A stretch of 64,000 nucleotides of DNA, from NCBI RefSeq assembly GCF_007990445.1, contig NZ_AP019841.1, positions 372,001 through 436,000 on the forward strand, in the 5' to 3' direction. The first letter of the stretch is position 1, and the number at the start of each line of letters is the position of its first letter. Position numbers and translations under genes: made by a program. The notes beneath the pieces are model-generated. The model saw only the letters and a program-made list of their open reading frames with translations. It did no database searches and was not told the DNA's origin. Of the stretch, positions 7,406 to 16,272 are shown in pieces. This DNA comes from Leptotrichia wadei. Lineage in GTDB: Bacteria > Fusobacteriota > Fusobacteriia > Fusobacteriales > Leptotrichiaceae.

Positions 7406-8780
7406 TATTTTTTACCTCCAATTCCGACAAGATTAATTTTCCAGTTTTTATGCTTTCCATCAAAGGAACTCTTGAAGGGCATACAAATTCACAAGCCCCA
7501 CATTCAATACAGTTTTGAATATTAGCTGTTGCCATTTTTTCATATTTTCCATTTTTATAGTAATCTGCAAATTCAAAAGGCATTAGGTTCATTGGGCAGG
7601 CTTCTACACAATATCCGCAAGAAATGCAGCTTTTACGCTCAATTTCTTCCGTGTCTAAAAATAATATTCCAGAAGTTCCCTTTACTGTCGGCACTCTAGA
7701 ATCAAAAATTTCTGTTCCCATCATTGGTCCGCCAAAAATTACCTTGTCTTCGTTAGTAATTTTTAATTCCCGCACAATATGGTAAACTGGAGTTCCAAAT
7801 TTTAATCTGTAGTTTCCAATATTTTTAGCTTTTTCTCCAGAAATTGTCACAATTCTTTCAGTTAACGGCTTTCCTTCAAAAAAAGCATCATAAATAGCTT
7901 TGACTGTACTTACATTGCTTACAATTACTCCCTTTTCAAGCGGAAGTTTCCCTTTTTTAACTTCTTTTCCAGTAATTGTGTTTATTAATTGCAGTTCACT
8001 TCCTTGAGGATAAATTACAGGAAGCAGTTCTATTTTTATTTTAAATTCTTCTTCATCCTGTACTTTTTCAAATATTTCAATTAATTCTTTATTCTCTTCT
8101 TCAATTCCAATGACAATCTCCTTTGGATTTAATAATTTCTGTATAACCTTTAAGCCACGTAAAATCTCTTTTGTAAAGTTTTTCATGACAGAATAGTCAG
8201 AAGTTAAATAAGGTTCACATTCAGCGCCATTTATTATAAAAGTTTCTACTTTTCTGAATTTTATATCATATTTTACATGTGTAGGGAACTGCACTCCTCC
8301 AAGTCCAACTATTCCTGCCTCCTTGATTATTTTAAAAATTTCATCTTTTTTTATTGATTTCAAGTCACGAAGTTCTCTTTTTGTCAAATCCGCTTCCTTG
8401 TTCTGAAAATCATTTGCAATAATAATTGTTTTTATCTTTTTTCCATTTGCGATGAAATGATCGACAACGTCGACAACATCTCCAGAAATTGGTGAATGAA
8501 TATTGGCTGAAATACTTCCTGAAGCATCTCCGATTTTTTCATATTTTTTTACATAGTCTCCAATTTCTACTATTGGAATTGACAGGCTTCCTATATGCTG
8601 TGAAAGAGGTATATAAAAAAGGCTTGAATCCTTAATTTCCTTTATTTCAGTATTCTTTGTGAGAGGTTTCATTGGCTGGCGTTCTTTTTTCATATTTTTT
8701 TTTGCTTCTTTTTCATTTTCATCAATATCTTTGCTGAAAAGTATATTTGTTATTCGTTTAAAACTTATTCTTCTAAGCAT
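7395..8780 (-). CDS. rnfC: RnfC, NADH-side iron-sulfur flavoprotein of the Rnf complex
   Basis: The peripheral subunit that exchanges electrons with NAD+/NADH. It has a barrel-sandwich N-terminal part and a Rossmann-like FMN/NADH region with GIVGLGGVQFPTHVK and NGAECEPYLTSD. Two [4Fe-4S] motifs follow: CISCGYCVEACP and CIECGACEFVCP (C389/392/395/399 and C428/431/434/438, counted from the upstream ATG at 8792). I prefer the ATG at 8780 because GGAG lies 6 bases before it, while the ATG at 8792 has no ribosome site. All eight cysteines are intact. It is first in a two-gene unit with rnfD. Confidence 0.92.
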   Translation of the reverse strand: MLRRISFKRITNILFSKDIDENEKEAKKNMKKERQPMKPLTKNTEIKEIKDSSLFYIPLSQHIGSLSIPIVEIGDYVKKYEKIGDASGSISANIHSPISGDVVDVVDHFIANGKKIKTIIIANDFQNKEADLTKRELRDLKSIKKDEIFKIIKEAGIVGLGGVQFPTHVKYDIKFRKVETFIINGAECEPYLTSDYSVMKNFTKEILRGLKVIQKLLNPKEIVIGIEEENKELIEIFEKVQDEEEFKIKIELLPVIYPQGSELQLINTITGKEVKKGKLPLEKGVIVSNVSTVKAIYDAFFEGKPLTERIVTISGEKAKNIGNYRLKFGTPVYHIVRELKITNEDKVIFGGPMMGTEIFDSRVPTVKGTSGILFLDTEEIERKSCISCGYCVEACPMNLMPFEFADYYKNGKYEKMATANIQNCIECGACEFVCPSRVPLMESIKTGKLILSELEVKNNEK

Positions 8781-8946
8781 TTCTATCTCCATTTTTATTT
8801 GTTAATTTTAATTTTTTTTTATACTCAAGACCTAGGGAGCTGACTGAGTTTAAGCAGAATAGTTATAATTTTTTAGTTCAGTCTTATTTTAGTCGGGCAA
8901 AAATCTTTTCTGAAGGCAGTAAAAAAATTAGATTAGCCTATAATCA

Positions 8947-8971
8947 GAAAACAAGGGGTTTTTGCCCCTCG
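8947..8971 (-). terminator. Terminator of the flavoprotein gene
   Basis: On the minus strand, GAGGGGC/ACCCCTT-type arms are followed by GTTTT, just after the stop at 8995. The same CAAGGGG-type hairpin recurs at 48721 and 59899. Confidence 0.75.
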
Positions 8972-8994
8972 TTCTTGAACTGATTATTGAAATT

Positions 8995-10158
8995 TTAATT
9001 ATTTCCTGTCATAAGTTCATCTATCAGATCTTTTACATGCACAAGCTCCTTTAATCTCCATCCATTAGCTCCTGAGAAAAATAATCCGCTTTGAAGTCTA
9101 CCTAGATAAGCATCTCCTAAACTGTCGGCAATACAGTATCCCACTCTGTTTGCTCCTTTTCCACGTTCACAAGGAAATACGCAGTTGCTTATACATTGAA
9201 TTTTTTTCTCACCAGGTTCTAATGTTTTGATTAAATTTGTTTTTACTGCACGTCCAGGATAACCAACTGGAGAACTTACGATTACAATGTCTTCTTCCTT
9301 TGCCTCAAGCAATACCTGTTTTAGAACATCGCTTGCATCACATTCGTAAGTACCGATAAATCTTGTTCCCATTTGAACGGCATCTGCTCCAAGAGCCATA
9401 ATATTTTTTATATCATTATTGTCCCATATTCCACCTGCTGCAATAATAGGAAAATCTCCCCATTTATCACGTTCTTCCTTTATTGGAGGCAAGATTGCTT
9501 CCAGCTGATGTTCAGGAGCGAATAGCTCTTCATATTTTGCACCTTGGTGTCCTCCGCTTTTTGGACCTTCTACAATTACTGCCCCTGGCATTTTTCCAGC
9601 AGCCTTCCATTTTTTACAAATTATTTTCAATGCTCTGGCTGATGAAACTATCGGAACAATTTCCACATCTGGATAATCTTTTACAAGCTTTGGAAGTTCC
9701 AGCGGAAGTCCAGCTCCTGTAACAATAATATTTGCTCCAGCCTCAAGCGCATCATTTACAACTCTTGCATAATCATTTATCGCATGAAGAATGTTGCAGG
9801 CAAGCGGTCTGTCTCCGCAAATTTTTCTTGCATTTTTAAATATTTCAAAAAGCGCTTCACGATTGTAGGCATTTTCTGTTCCAAGAGGACGTCCTTTTAC
9901 AGCCTTTTTCACAAATTTCATATTTTGGTAATATCCAGTGCAGATGGCGCTTATTGTTCCAAGACATCCATTTTTTGCTACATTTCCAGCAAGTCTGTCC
10001 CAGCTGATTCCAACTCCCATTCCACCTTGAACAATTGGTTTTTCAATATAATATTTTCCTATTTTAATTCCCTTTAATTCGATTTTTTTATTTTCATTTA
10101 TTTTTTCTTCATTTAAATTTACAGAATTTTCTTTTTTTATTTCTGATATTTTATTCAC
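8995..10158 (-). CDS. Nitronate monooxygenase / FabK-like flavin oxidoreductase
   Basis: An NPD-family TIM-barrel FMN protein. PIVQGGMGVGIS is the N-terminal FMN loop, and EGPKSGGHQG carries the conserved His region. AAGGI and GADAVQMGTRFI are the phosphate-binding strands. A C-terminal tail contains CVFPCERG. Relatives are nitronate monooxygenases and FabK enoyl-ACP reductases; this longer form with the Cys-containing tail is generally annotated only as an NAD(P)H-dependent flavin oxidoreductase. The frame is open to 10233, but GGAGGG lies 7 bases before a GTG at 10158, which also avoids overlap with the upstream gene. It could serve fatty-acid synthesis; the neighbours do not decide this. 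Confidence 0.85.
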   Translation of the reverse strand: MNKISEIKKENSVNLNEEKINENKKIELKGIKIGKYYIEKPIVQGGMGVGISWDRLAGNVAKNGCLGTISAICTGYYQNMKFVKKAVKGRPLGTENAYNREALFEIFKNARKICGDRPLACNILHAINDYARVVNDALEAGANIIVTGAGLPLELPKLVKDYPDVEIVPIVSSARALKIICKKWKAAGKMPGAVIVEGPKSGGHQGAKYEELFAPEHQLEAILPPIKEERDKWGDFPIIAAGGIWDNNDIKNIMALGADAVQMGTRFIGTYECDASDVLKQVLLEAKEEDIVIVSSPVGYPGRAVKTNLIKTLEPGEKKIQCISNCVFPCERGKGANRVGYCIADSLGDAYLGRLQSGLFFSGANGWRLKELVHVKDLIDELMTGNN

Positions 10159-10202
10159 TTTGATTCCCTCCAGTTTTTTTTTATTTTTATTAGTAGCTGT
10201 TT

Positions 10203-10670
10203 TTAATAAAAATCGTATGGAGGAGCTCTGCAAATTTTTGTGTTTGAACTTATTGAAGTATAATTTAAAAGAATATAAAAAAATAAATATAGTTTTTGTA
10301 AAATCTCTAATATTTTTTTTATTCTTTCAATTATTTTATCTCTAATATCATTTTCAATAAAATTTTTATATCCATTGGCACAAAGCCTCTCAAATTTTTC
10401 AACGAGCTTTTTTAAATCGACATTTTCCAAAAAGGATAAGTCAATGCCTGAATTGGAAATGTATTTATCCAAAGCCTTTAGAAATACATCGCTTTTGCTA
10501 ATAACAATATTTTTATTTTTTTTATATAATAAAGCAACGTTTTCAATATTTAAAAAATTTATTTTAGAAAAAGTACCAAAGTAATCTTTTTTTGCTATTT
10601 GCTCAAAAAGATTTGATATAACCGACTGTACAACCTTTGAGAGTTTTTTTAGCCGAAATTTTTCAAACAT
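10203..10670 (-). CDS. Unknown protein, 155 residues
   Basis: Not recognised. Start chosen at the ATG at 10670, which follows AAAGGAGG by 4 bases; the frame is open to 10700. The sequence is Lys/Ile/Phe-rich and mostly helical, with a hydrophobic stretch near the end (LYLFFYILL) that could be a membrane helix or the result of a frame change into non-coding DNA. The last residues (SNTKICRAPPYDFY) look unlike the rest, so the C-terminus may be altered. It lies 44 bases upstream of the flavoprotein gene on the same strand and may be co-transcribed. Confidence 0.5.
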   Translation of the reverse strand: MFEKFRLKKLSKVVQSVISNLFEQIAKKDYFGTFSKINFLNIENVALLYKKNKNIVISKSDVFLKALDKYISNSGIDLSFLENVDLKKLVEKFERLCANGYKNFIENDIRDKIIERIKKILEILQKLYLFFYILLNYTSISSNTKICRAPPYDFY

Positions 10671-11060
10671 AAAACCTCCTTTATTATTTATTTTAGTCAT
10701 TTGTAAAAGTTTAAAAATCTGATAAACATAGTATTTTTATGCTTGATTTTCTTGTTATTCTCCATTCCTTGATAAGGAATCTCGCCTCCTTGTGATATAA
10801 ATACTGCTGTTATTCAATCGTTACCGCTTTTATTTCTGCAATCGCCTATATTTGGTTATTTTGATACAAGAAAATTTAGTTATACAACACATGTTATTTT
10901 AATTATATAATGTTTTTGTAATTTTTACAATTAAATATTTTTATTTTGTTAATCAAAGTATTTTAAAAATAGATAGAATAACAGTAAAAATAAATAAAAG
11001 AATAAAAAAATATTAATAATTTTATAGAAAATAAATAATTTTTGAAATGCCGTCAAAAAA
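10671..11060. other. Intergenic region with a possible decayed gene
   Basis: No intact gene. On the minus strand, about 10730-10870 is richer in G and C than its surroundings and gives short coding-looking pieces (for example AIAEIKAVTIE before a stop) in more than one frame, as expected for a decayed gene end. The rest is very AT-rich. Confidence 0.35.
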
Positions 11061-11089
11061 TTGCAATCTTGAAAATTTTAGAGTATAAT
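11061..11089 (+). promoter_or_regulatory. Promoter of the DUF262 gene
   Basis: TTGCAA (11061-11066), a 17-base spacer and TATAAT (11084-11089), about 120 bases before the start codon. Confidence 0.65.
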
Positions 11090-11212
11090 ATATTTTGGAA
11101 TATTAGGGTTACTATAGATAAAAAATGTGAGATAAAGAAACGAAAAATTGTAAAAGTAAATTGTATAAACTTTTATGTAAAATTAAAATAAAGAGAAATT
11201 ATAGGAGGTTTT

Positions 11213-12922
11213 ATGGTTGCAACAATACAAGTTAATAAGCAAAGTATAAAGCGGCTGCTGGAAAGCGGAAAAGAACAGATGTTTTTAATACCTGAATATC
11301 AAAGACCATATTCCTGGACTGAAAATGAAACTAAGACGTTATTTTATGATCTTTTGGAGTTTACAGAAAGTGAGTCGAAAAAAAATAGTGAAGTAGAAGG
11401 GACATATTTTTTAGGAAGCATTGTTTCTTATGAAAATGAAGAGGGGGAACAGGAAATTATTGATGGACAGCAGAGAATAACTTCCTTATTTTTGCTTCTT
11501 CGTGCCATTTATACAAAATTGATTTCTTATGAGGAAAAAACCATTGAACAGGAAAATTTTATAAGGCAAATTCAGCCTGCACTTTGGAAACAGGAAAAAC
11601 TGACTGGAGAAGTTGACTATAAAAGTGTGCTGATTACATCAAGAGTTATAGATAATGAAGGGAATAAAATTTTGCAGGATATTTTAGAAACAGGAATTGC
11701 CGATCATAAGAGAAAAGACAATTATTCTAAAAATTATATTTTATTCCAGAGACTATTTGACAAACTTAGTGAATTAAGTCCGACTCTAATGCTGGAATTT
11801 ATTTATTACACTTTAAATAAAGTAGTAGTTTTTCCAATAAAGACAGATTCTCAGGATGATGCCCTAAGCGTGTTCTCCACTTTGAATGACAGGGGTCTGC
11901 CTTTGTCTGAAGCGGATATATTTAAGGCAAAAATGTATAACAGAATAAAAAAAGAATATAAGAAAATGTTCATTAAGCAATGGAAAAACCTGAGTGAACG
12001 GGCAACTTACGCCAGAGAAAATGTAAAACAGCTGTTCTATTACTATATGTTCTATTTGAGGGCATTGGAAAAGGATATTGCAACAACGACACTTGGACTT
12101 AGACGTTTTTATTCTAAAAATGGATTTACAAGGCTGTATAAGTCAAATTTACTAAAACATCTGGATCAAATTCTGGATTTGTGGGTTGTAATGAACAGGC
12201 ATGAATCTATTGACGACAAGCCTTGGACTGAAAATGTAAATATTATTAAAATCTTGGATACTTTGTCGGCATATCCAAATGAATCTTGGAAATATCCAGT
12301 TGTTGTATATTATTTGTCACACGGTGAGAAGGAAAATTTTGAAGTATATTTTTTAAAATTTTTAAGAAAGCTGTTTTTAGAATTGACTGCCAATTATCTT
12401 GTAACACCAAGTGTTTCAGCAGTAAAAGCGGATATTCTCAAATTAAATGTTGATATAGTTGATAATATTTCTCCAAAAGTTGCGTTTAAAAATATTCCAA
12501 TCACGATATTACAGGAAAGAGTTAAAACGCCCAATAAAAATCTTGTGCGTATGATTTTAAAAATGGTTGTCTATAATAATCAAGATGAACTGTTGCCTGA
12601 AAAATGGGAAGTTGAGTATATATTACCCCAAAAATGGAGTGACCGGTTTACAGAAAGCGTGGAGAATAAAGAAGTTAAAACGCATATAAATTATATAGGA
12701 AATAAAATTCCTTTTGAAAGAAGATTGACAATTAAAGCTACAGAAAACTTTTTTGAAAAGAAAAAGACAAGCTATAAAAAATCTAAAATTAAATATGTTA
12801 GGGAGTTAATTCCAGATGATAAAAATGACTGGACTTTTGAAGATATTGAAAAAAGAAATAAAAAAGTTGCAGAAGAACTTGTGAAATTATTTATTACTTG
12901 GAATGGAGAATATGAATTTTAA
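11213..12922 (+). CDS. DUF262/DUF1524 protein, GmrSD-type restriction family, altered nuclease motif
   Basis: The N-terminal DUF262 (ParB/Srx-like) domain has IPEYQRPYSW (26-35), DGQQR (84-88) and FSTLNDRGLPLSEADIFKAK (221-240). In this family it binds or hydrolyses nucleotides. The C-terminal part matches DUF1524, an HNH-like nuclease: EVEYILPQKW (467-475), then NYIGNKIP and a Lys-rich FFEKKKTSYKKSK. The family normally reads EHI(L)PQ; here Tyr469 replaces the catalytic His, so nuclease activity is doubtful. Members act in type IV restriction (GmrSD, BrxU) and with phosphorothioate marks (SspE). It has its own promoter and no recognisable modification partner nearby. ATG at 11213 follows AGGAGG. 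Confidence 0.8.
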   Translation: MVATIQVNKQSIKRLLESGKEQMFLIPEYQRPYSWTENETKTLFYDLLEFTESESKKNSEVEGTYFLGSIVSYENEEGEQEIIDGQQRITSLFLLLRAIYTKLISYEEKTIEQENFIRQIQPALWKQEKLTGEVDYKSVLITSRVIDNEGNKILQDILETGIADHKRKDNYSKNYILFQRLFDKLSELSPTLMLEFIYYTLNKVVVFPIKTDSQDDALSVFSTLNDRGLPLSEADIFKAKMYNRIKKEYKKMFIKQWKNLSERATYARENVKQLFYYYMFYLRALEKDIATTTLGLRRFYSKNGFTRLYKSNLLKHLDQILDLWVVMNRHESIDDKPWTENVNIIKILDTLSAYPNESWKYPVVVYYLSHGEKENFEVYFLKFLRKLFLELTANYLVTPSVSAVKADILKLNVDIVDNISPKVAFKNIPITILQERVKTPNKNLVRMILKMVVYNNQDELLPEKWEVEYILPQKWSDRFTESVENKEVKTHINYIGNKIPFERRLTIKATENFFEKKKTSYKKSKIKYVRELIPDDKNDWTFEDIEKRNKKVAEELVKLFITWNGEYEF

Positions 12923-12934
12923 AGGAGAGAAATT

Positions 12935-13429
12935 TTGGAAAGTTTTATTTTTTTAGGAATTATTTTACTGGTAGGAGCGATAACTAATAATAAATCTATT
13001 GTTTTTGCGACAATTTTTGTGCTGATTCTGAAATGTCTGTTTAATATTACTGAATATTTTAAAATAAAAGGAGTCAATATTGAAGGAATAATGACTCAAT
13101 TTAGAAAGGAAGGGATAAACTGGGGAGTGCTAATAATTACAATTGCAATTTTAATCCCTATTGCAACTGGAGAAATTGGCTTTTCCCATCTGCTTTCCGC
13201 CTTTAAATCCCCAGTTGGATGGGTTGCAATTATAAGCGGAATTACAGTTTCAATCCTTTCTTCCAAAGGAGTCGGACTTCTTTCAGGGCAGCCTGAAATT
13301 ACAGTTGCCCTTGTAATTGGGACAATAATGGGAGTTGTATTTTTTAAGGGAATTGCGGCTGGACCAGTTATTGCCAGTGGAATTACATTTTGTATTTTAA
13401 AGGTGCTGGAGTTATTTTTAAAACATTAA
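12935..13429 (+). CDS. UPF0756 (DUF441) membrane protein
   Basis: A 164-residue protein with about five hydrophobic segments and the DUF441 pattern: an opening with LGAITNNKSIV-like residues, then SPVGWVAIISGI, SSKGVGLLSGQPEITVALVIGTI and GVVFFKGIAAGPVIASGI. The family is widespread in Bacillota and enterobacteria (E. coli YeaL) and has no known function. It starts with TTG after GGAGAG, 12 bases after the DUF262 gene, so the two are probably co-transcribed. Confidence 0.85.
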   Translation: MESFIFLGIILLVGAITNNKSIVFATIFVLILKCLFNITEYFKIKGVNIEGIMTQFRKEGINWGVLIITIAILIPIATGEIGFSHLLSAFKSPVGWVAIISGITVSILSSKGVGLLSGQPEITVALVIGTIMGVVFFKGIAAGPVIASGITFCILKVLELFLKH

Positions 13430-13507
13430 TTTCATTTGAAATTACACAGTTGTTTAGCAGATTTACAAAAAAATGGAAAAAATTTAAAAAAAACAAAGAA
13501 AATGGTG

Positions 13508-13536
13508 TTGACAAAAACTATAGAGTATGGTATTAT
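13508..13536 (+). promoter_or_regulatory. Promoter of rpmG operon
   Basis: TTGACA (13508-13513), a 17-base spacer and TATTAT (13531-13536), about 55 bases before rpmG. Confidence 0.75.
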
Positions 13537-13591
13537 AAATAAGCTAGTTTATTCTGGTAATACCAATATTTTATTGGGAGGGATAGAAACA

Positions 13592-13741
13592 ATGAGAGTA
13601 CAAGTTATTTTAGAGTGCACTGAAACTAAGTTGAGACATTATGTTACAACTAAAAACAAAAAAACTCATCCTGAAAGATTAGAAATGAGAAAATACAATC
13701 CAGTGCTTAAAAGACATTCTCTTTACAGAGAAGTTAAATAA
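13592..13741 (+). CDS. rpmG: 50S ribosomal protein L33
   Basis: A 49-residue L33 starting [20 protein letters not shown] and ending SLYREVK. The ATG at 13592 follows GGGAGGG. The frame is open further upstream to 13436, but that part crosses the promoter and is not coding. The cysteine pairs of zinc-binding L33 are absent except for one Cys, so this is the zinc-independent form. The order rpmG, tRNA-Trp, secE, nusG is conserved in many bacteria. Confidence 0.95.
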   Translation: MRVQVILECTETKLRHYVTTKNKKTHPERLEMRKYNPVLKRHSLYREVK

Positions 13742-13857
13742 TCTCATAAAAATAGATAGGTCAGTAGTTCAATTGGTAGAGCGTCGGTCTCCAAAACCGA
13801 AAGTTGCGGGTTCGATTCCTGCCTGGCCTGCCATTTTATTTTATGAGAATTTTTTTT
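13742..13857 (+). repeat. Perfect 10-bp inverted repeat enclosing tRNA-Trp, followed by a T run
   Basis: TCTCATAAAA (13742-13751) and TTTTATGAGA (13839-13848) flank the tRNA, and ATTTTTTTT follows. In RNA the pair would close a stem around the whole tRNA. It may be a processing stem or a terminator that works only with the tRNA folded. Confidence 0.7.
13758..13833 (+). tRNA. tRNA-Trp (anticodon CCA)
   Basis: Acceptor stem AGGTCAG/CTGGCCT with one wobble, D arm with AGTTCAATTGGTAGAGC, anticodon loop CTCCAAA giving CCA, T arm GGTTCGATTCC and an encoded GCCA end. It lies between rpmG and secE. Confidence 0.96.
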
Positions 13858-13975
13858 AATAAAGAAACTTAGTTGTATATGGTTTTAAGGACTATTTATT
13901 TTTTAGGTTAAATTTCTTTATTAAAGCAGGAGAATTTAGTTTTTTAAAATTCTTGGATGATTCTAGGAGATAATT

Positions 13976-14191
13976 ATGAGCAAATTTAATTTAAAGGATG
14001 CTATTGGGAATTTACGTGAAGAATATAAAAAAATATATTGGCCGGATAAAATTGAAATTTATCACGTTACTGTAATCGTGATCTTGATGACAGCTTTTAT
14101 AGCTATATATACACTTCTTTTTGATACAGCGTTTAATTTTGTGCTGGCAAAAATAAGTGATATTCTAAGAAATATTTTAGGAGGCGCGTAA
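13976..14191 (+). CDS. secE: Preprotein translocase subunit SecE
   Basis: A 71-residue single-span SecE that clamps SecY in the Sec channel. The amphipathic NLREEYKKIYWPDK segment (about 13-26) and one membrane helix (about 31-52) are the minimal bacterial form. ATG follows GGAG. Its end contains the ribosome site of nusG, one base separating the stop from the nusG GTG. Confidence 0.95.
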   Translation: MSKFNLKDAIGNLREEYKKIYWPDKIEIYHVTVIVILMTAFIAIYTLLFDTAFNFVLAKISDILRNILGGA

Positions 14192-14192
14192 A

Positions 14193-14819
14193 GTGACTGA
14201 AGCAAATGAAAAAGTTGAAGATGAAGTTGCATACGAAAAAAAATGGTATATAATTCACACTTATTCTGGTTACGAAAAAAAAGTGGCTGCTGACTTGGAA
14301 AAAAGAATAGAGTCGCTTGACTTGACAGATAGGGTTTTTAGAATTTTAGTGCCTGAAGAAGAGGTGCTGGAGGAAAAACGTGGAAAAATGGTAAAAGTTC
14401 CAAGAAAACTTTTTCCAAGCTACGTAATGATAGAAATGCTTTCTGTTAGGGAAGAAAATGAATTAGGACTGGGATATCGTGTTGACAGTGATGCCTGGTA
14501 TGTAATAAGAAATACTAATGGAGTTACTGGATTTGTCGGAGTTGGAAGTGATCCAATACCGTTGTCTGATGAAGAAGCCGCAGATTTACTTTCTAAAATT
14601 GGAATTGATATTGATGGGGAGGAAAAAGCTCCAAGACTTGATATTAATTTTAAAGTTGGTGAAGTTGTTACTGTTAAAGGTGGTTCATTTGATGGACAAC
14701 AGGGAGAAATTTCAGAAATTGACCATGAACATGGTAAAATAAAAGTAATGCTTGAAGTGCTGGGGCGTTTGACTCCTGTGGAAGTAGAGCATACTGAAAT
14801 AGAAAAAATAGATTATTAA
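14193..14819 (+). CDS. nusG: Transcription elongation factor NusG
   Basis: The N-terminal NGN domain begins KKWYIIHTYSGYEKKVAADL and binds RNA polymerase. The C-terminal KOW domain (FKVGEVVTVKGGSFDGQQG) binds Rho or ribosomal protein S10. GTG start one base after secE, with AGGAGG inside the secE end. At 208 residues it is slightly longer than E. coli NusG because of an insertion around residues 85-110. It probably works with the Rho encoded at 2765. Confidence 0.96.
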   Translation: MTEANEKVEDEVAYEKKWYIIHTYSGYEKKVAADLEKRIESLDLTDRVFRILVPEEEVLEEKRGKMVKVPRKLFPSYVMIEMLSVREENELGLGYRVDSDAWYVIRNTNGVTGFVGVGSDPIPLSDEEAADLLSKIGIDIDGEEKAPRLDINFKVGEVVTVKGGSFDGQQGEISEIDHEHGKIKVMLEVLGRLTPVEVEHTEIEKIDY

Positions 14820-14904
14820 AATTTAAAAACAGAAAAAAATATTATTTTAAAGAGAAGTATTATTAAAGAATAACAATTAGCGAAATTTTAATTTGAAAGA
14901 AAAA

Positions 14905-14933
14905 GTGGGAGATTTTAAAAATTCAATTACCAC
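14905..14933 (+). promoter_or_regulatory. Likely L1-binding hairpin before rplK
   Basis: GTGG (14905-14908) and CCAC (14930-14933) close a stem with GATTTT/AAAATTC inside, followed directly by AGAGGAGG. The same CCACAGAGGAGG layout stands before rplA. In other bacteria L1 represses its own operon by binding the rplK leader; applying that here is inference. Confidence 0.5.
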
Positions 14934-14945
14934 AGAGGAGGAAAA

Positions 14946-15371
14946 ATGGCTAAAGAAGTAATCGGAAAGATTAAATTACAATTAGAAGCGGGGAAAGCAA
15001 ATCCTGCACCACCAGTAGGGCCTGCATTAGGACAACACGGGGTAAATATTGCAGAATTCTGTAAATCATTCAACGCTCAAACACAAGATAAAATGGGATT
15101 TGTAATTCCAGTAGAAATTACTGTATATGCAGATAGAAGTTTTACATTTGTATTAAAAACACCGCCTGCATCAGACTTATTGAAAAAAGCGGCTAAAGTT
15201 AAAAAAGGTGCTGGAAATTCATTAAAAGAAGTTGCTGGAACTATAACTAAAGCTCAATTACAAGAAATTGCAGAAACTAAAATGCCAGATTTAAATGCTG
15301 GAAGTGTTGAAGCGGCTATGAACATTATTGCAGGAACTGCAAGAAGTATGGGAATTAAAATTTCTGAATAA
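14946..15371 (+). CDS. rplK: 50S ribosomal protein L11
   Basis: A 141-residue L11 with the family landmarks [28 protein letters not shown] and [12 protein letters not shown]. It binds the GTPase-associated centre of 23S rRNA and is needed for stringent-response sensing. ATG follows GAGGAGG. First of the rplK-rplA pair. Confidence 0.97.
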   Translation: MAKEVIGKIKLQLEAGKANPAPPVGPALGQHGVNIAEFCKSFNAQTQDKMGFVIPVEITVYADRSFTFVLKTPPASDLLKKAAKVKKGAGNSLKEVAGTITKAQLQEIAETKMPDLNAGSVEAAMNIIAGTARSMGIKISE

Positions 15372-15423
15372 TTAATATTAAAATAGAGATAAGAAATAAA
15401 GAATTAAACGATTATTAGAACAA

Positions 15424-15450
15424 GTGGAAGGTTATAAAACCAATGACCAC
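15424..15450 (+). promoter_or_regulatory. Likely L1-binding hairpin before rplA
   Basis: GTGG (15424-15427)/CCAC (15447-15450) with an inner GGTT/AACC stem, then AGAGGAGG. It mirrors the motif before rplK. Confidence 0.5.
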
Positions 15451-15467
15451 AGAGGAGGAAATAATAA

Positions 15468-16175
15468 ATGGCAAAAAGAGGAAAAAGATACGATAACATT
15501 TCTCAAAAAGTAGATAAAATGAAAGTTTACACACCAGAAGAAGCATTGGATTTAGTTTTTGAAACTAAAAGTGCAAAATTTGTGGAAACAGTAGAATTAG
15601 CAATTAGATTGGGAGTAGATCCAAGACACGCTGATCAGCAAGTAAGAGGTACAGTTTCATTACCAAACGGAACAGGTAAGACAGTAAGAATCTTGGCTAT
15701 CACAAGTGGAGAAAATATTGATAAGGCATTGGCAGCAGGAGCAGATTTTGCTGGAGATGATGAATATATTAACAAAATCCAAGGTGGATGGCTTGATTTT
15801 GACTTAGTAATTGCTACACCTGACATGATGCCTAAATTAGGAAGATTAGGAAGAATCTTAGGAACTAAAGGACTTATGCCTAACCCTAAATCAGGAACAG
15901 TTACAACAAATATTGAACAAACAGTTCAAGAATTTAAAAAAGGAAAAGTTGCATTTAAAGTTGATAAATTAGGATCAATTCACTTACCAATCGGTAAAGT
16001 TGATTTTACAAAGGAAGCTATCGTAGAAAACTTCAAAGTAGCATTAGATCAAATTATCAAATTAAAACCAGCTACTTCAAAAGGACAATATTTAAGAACA
16101 GTTGCAATCTCATTAACTATGGGACCTGGAATTAAAGTTGATCCATTATTGGCTGGAGCATTTGTTGCTAAATAG
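15468..16175 (+). CDS. rplA: 50S ribosomal protein L1
   Basis: A 235-residue L1 with the signature LGRLGRILGTKGLMPNPKSG near the middle. It forms the L1 stalk and in many bacteria also represses its own operon. Normal length; ATG follows GAGGAGG. A weak hairpin, ATTACCG/CGGTAAT (16200-16230), follows but lacks a clear T run. Confidence 0.97.
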   Translation: MAKRGKRYDNISQKVDKMKVYTPEEALDLVFETKSAKFVETVELAIRLGVDPRHADQQVRGTVSLPNGTGKTVRILAITSGENIDKALAAGADFAGDDEYINKIQGGWLDFDLVIATPDMMPKLGRLGRILGTKGLMPNPKSGTVTTNIEQTVQEFKKGKVAFKVDKLGSIHLPIGKVDFTKEAIVENFKVALDQIIKLKPATSKGQYLRTVAISLTMGPGIKVDPLLAGAFVAK

Positions 16176-16272
16176 TAAATAATCTTATATAATATATAAA
16201 TTACCGGATGGATTTTTTCTGTTCGGTAATTTAAAAAATATAAAAAATTAATAATAAATTTTTAAAATATAC

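Noticed and set aside
13436-13591. Upstream extension of rpmG to give a 101-residue protein
   Set aside because: The extension crosses the rpmG promoter, and L33 is 49 residues from the ATG with a strong ribosome site.
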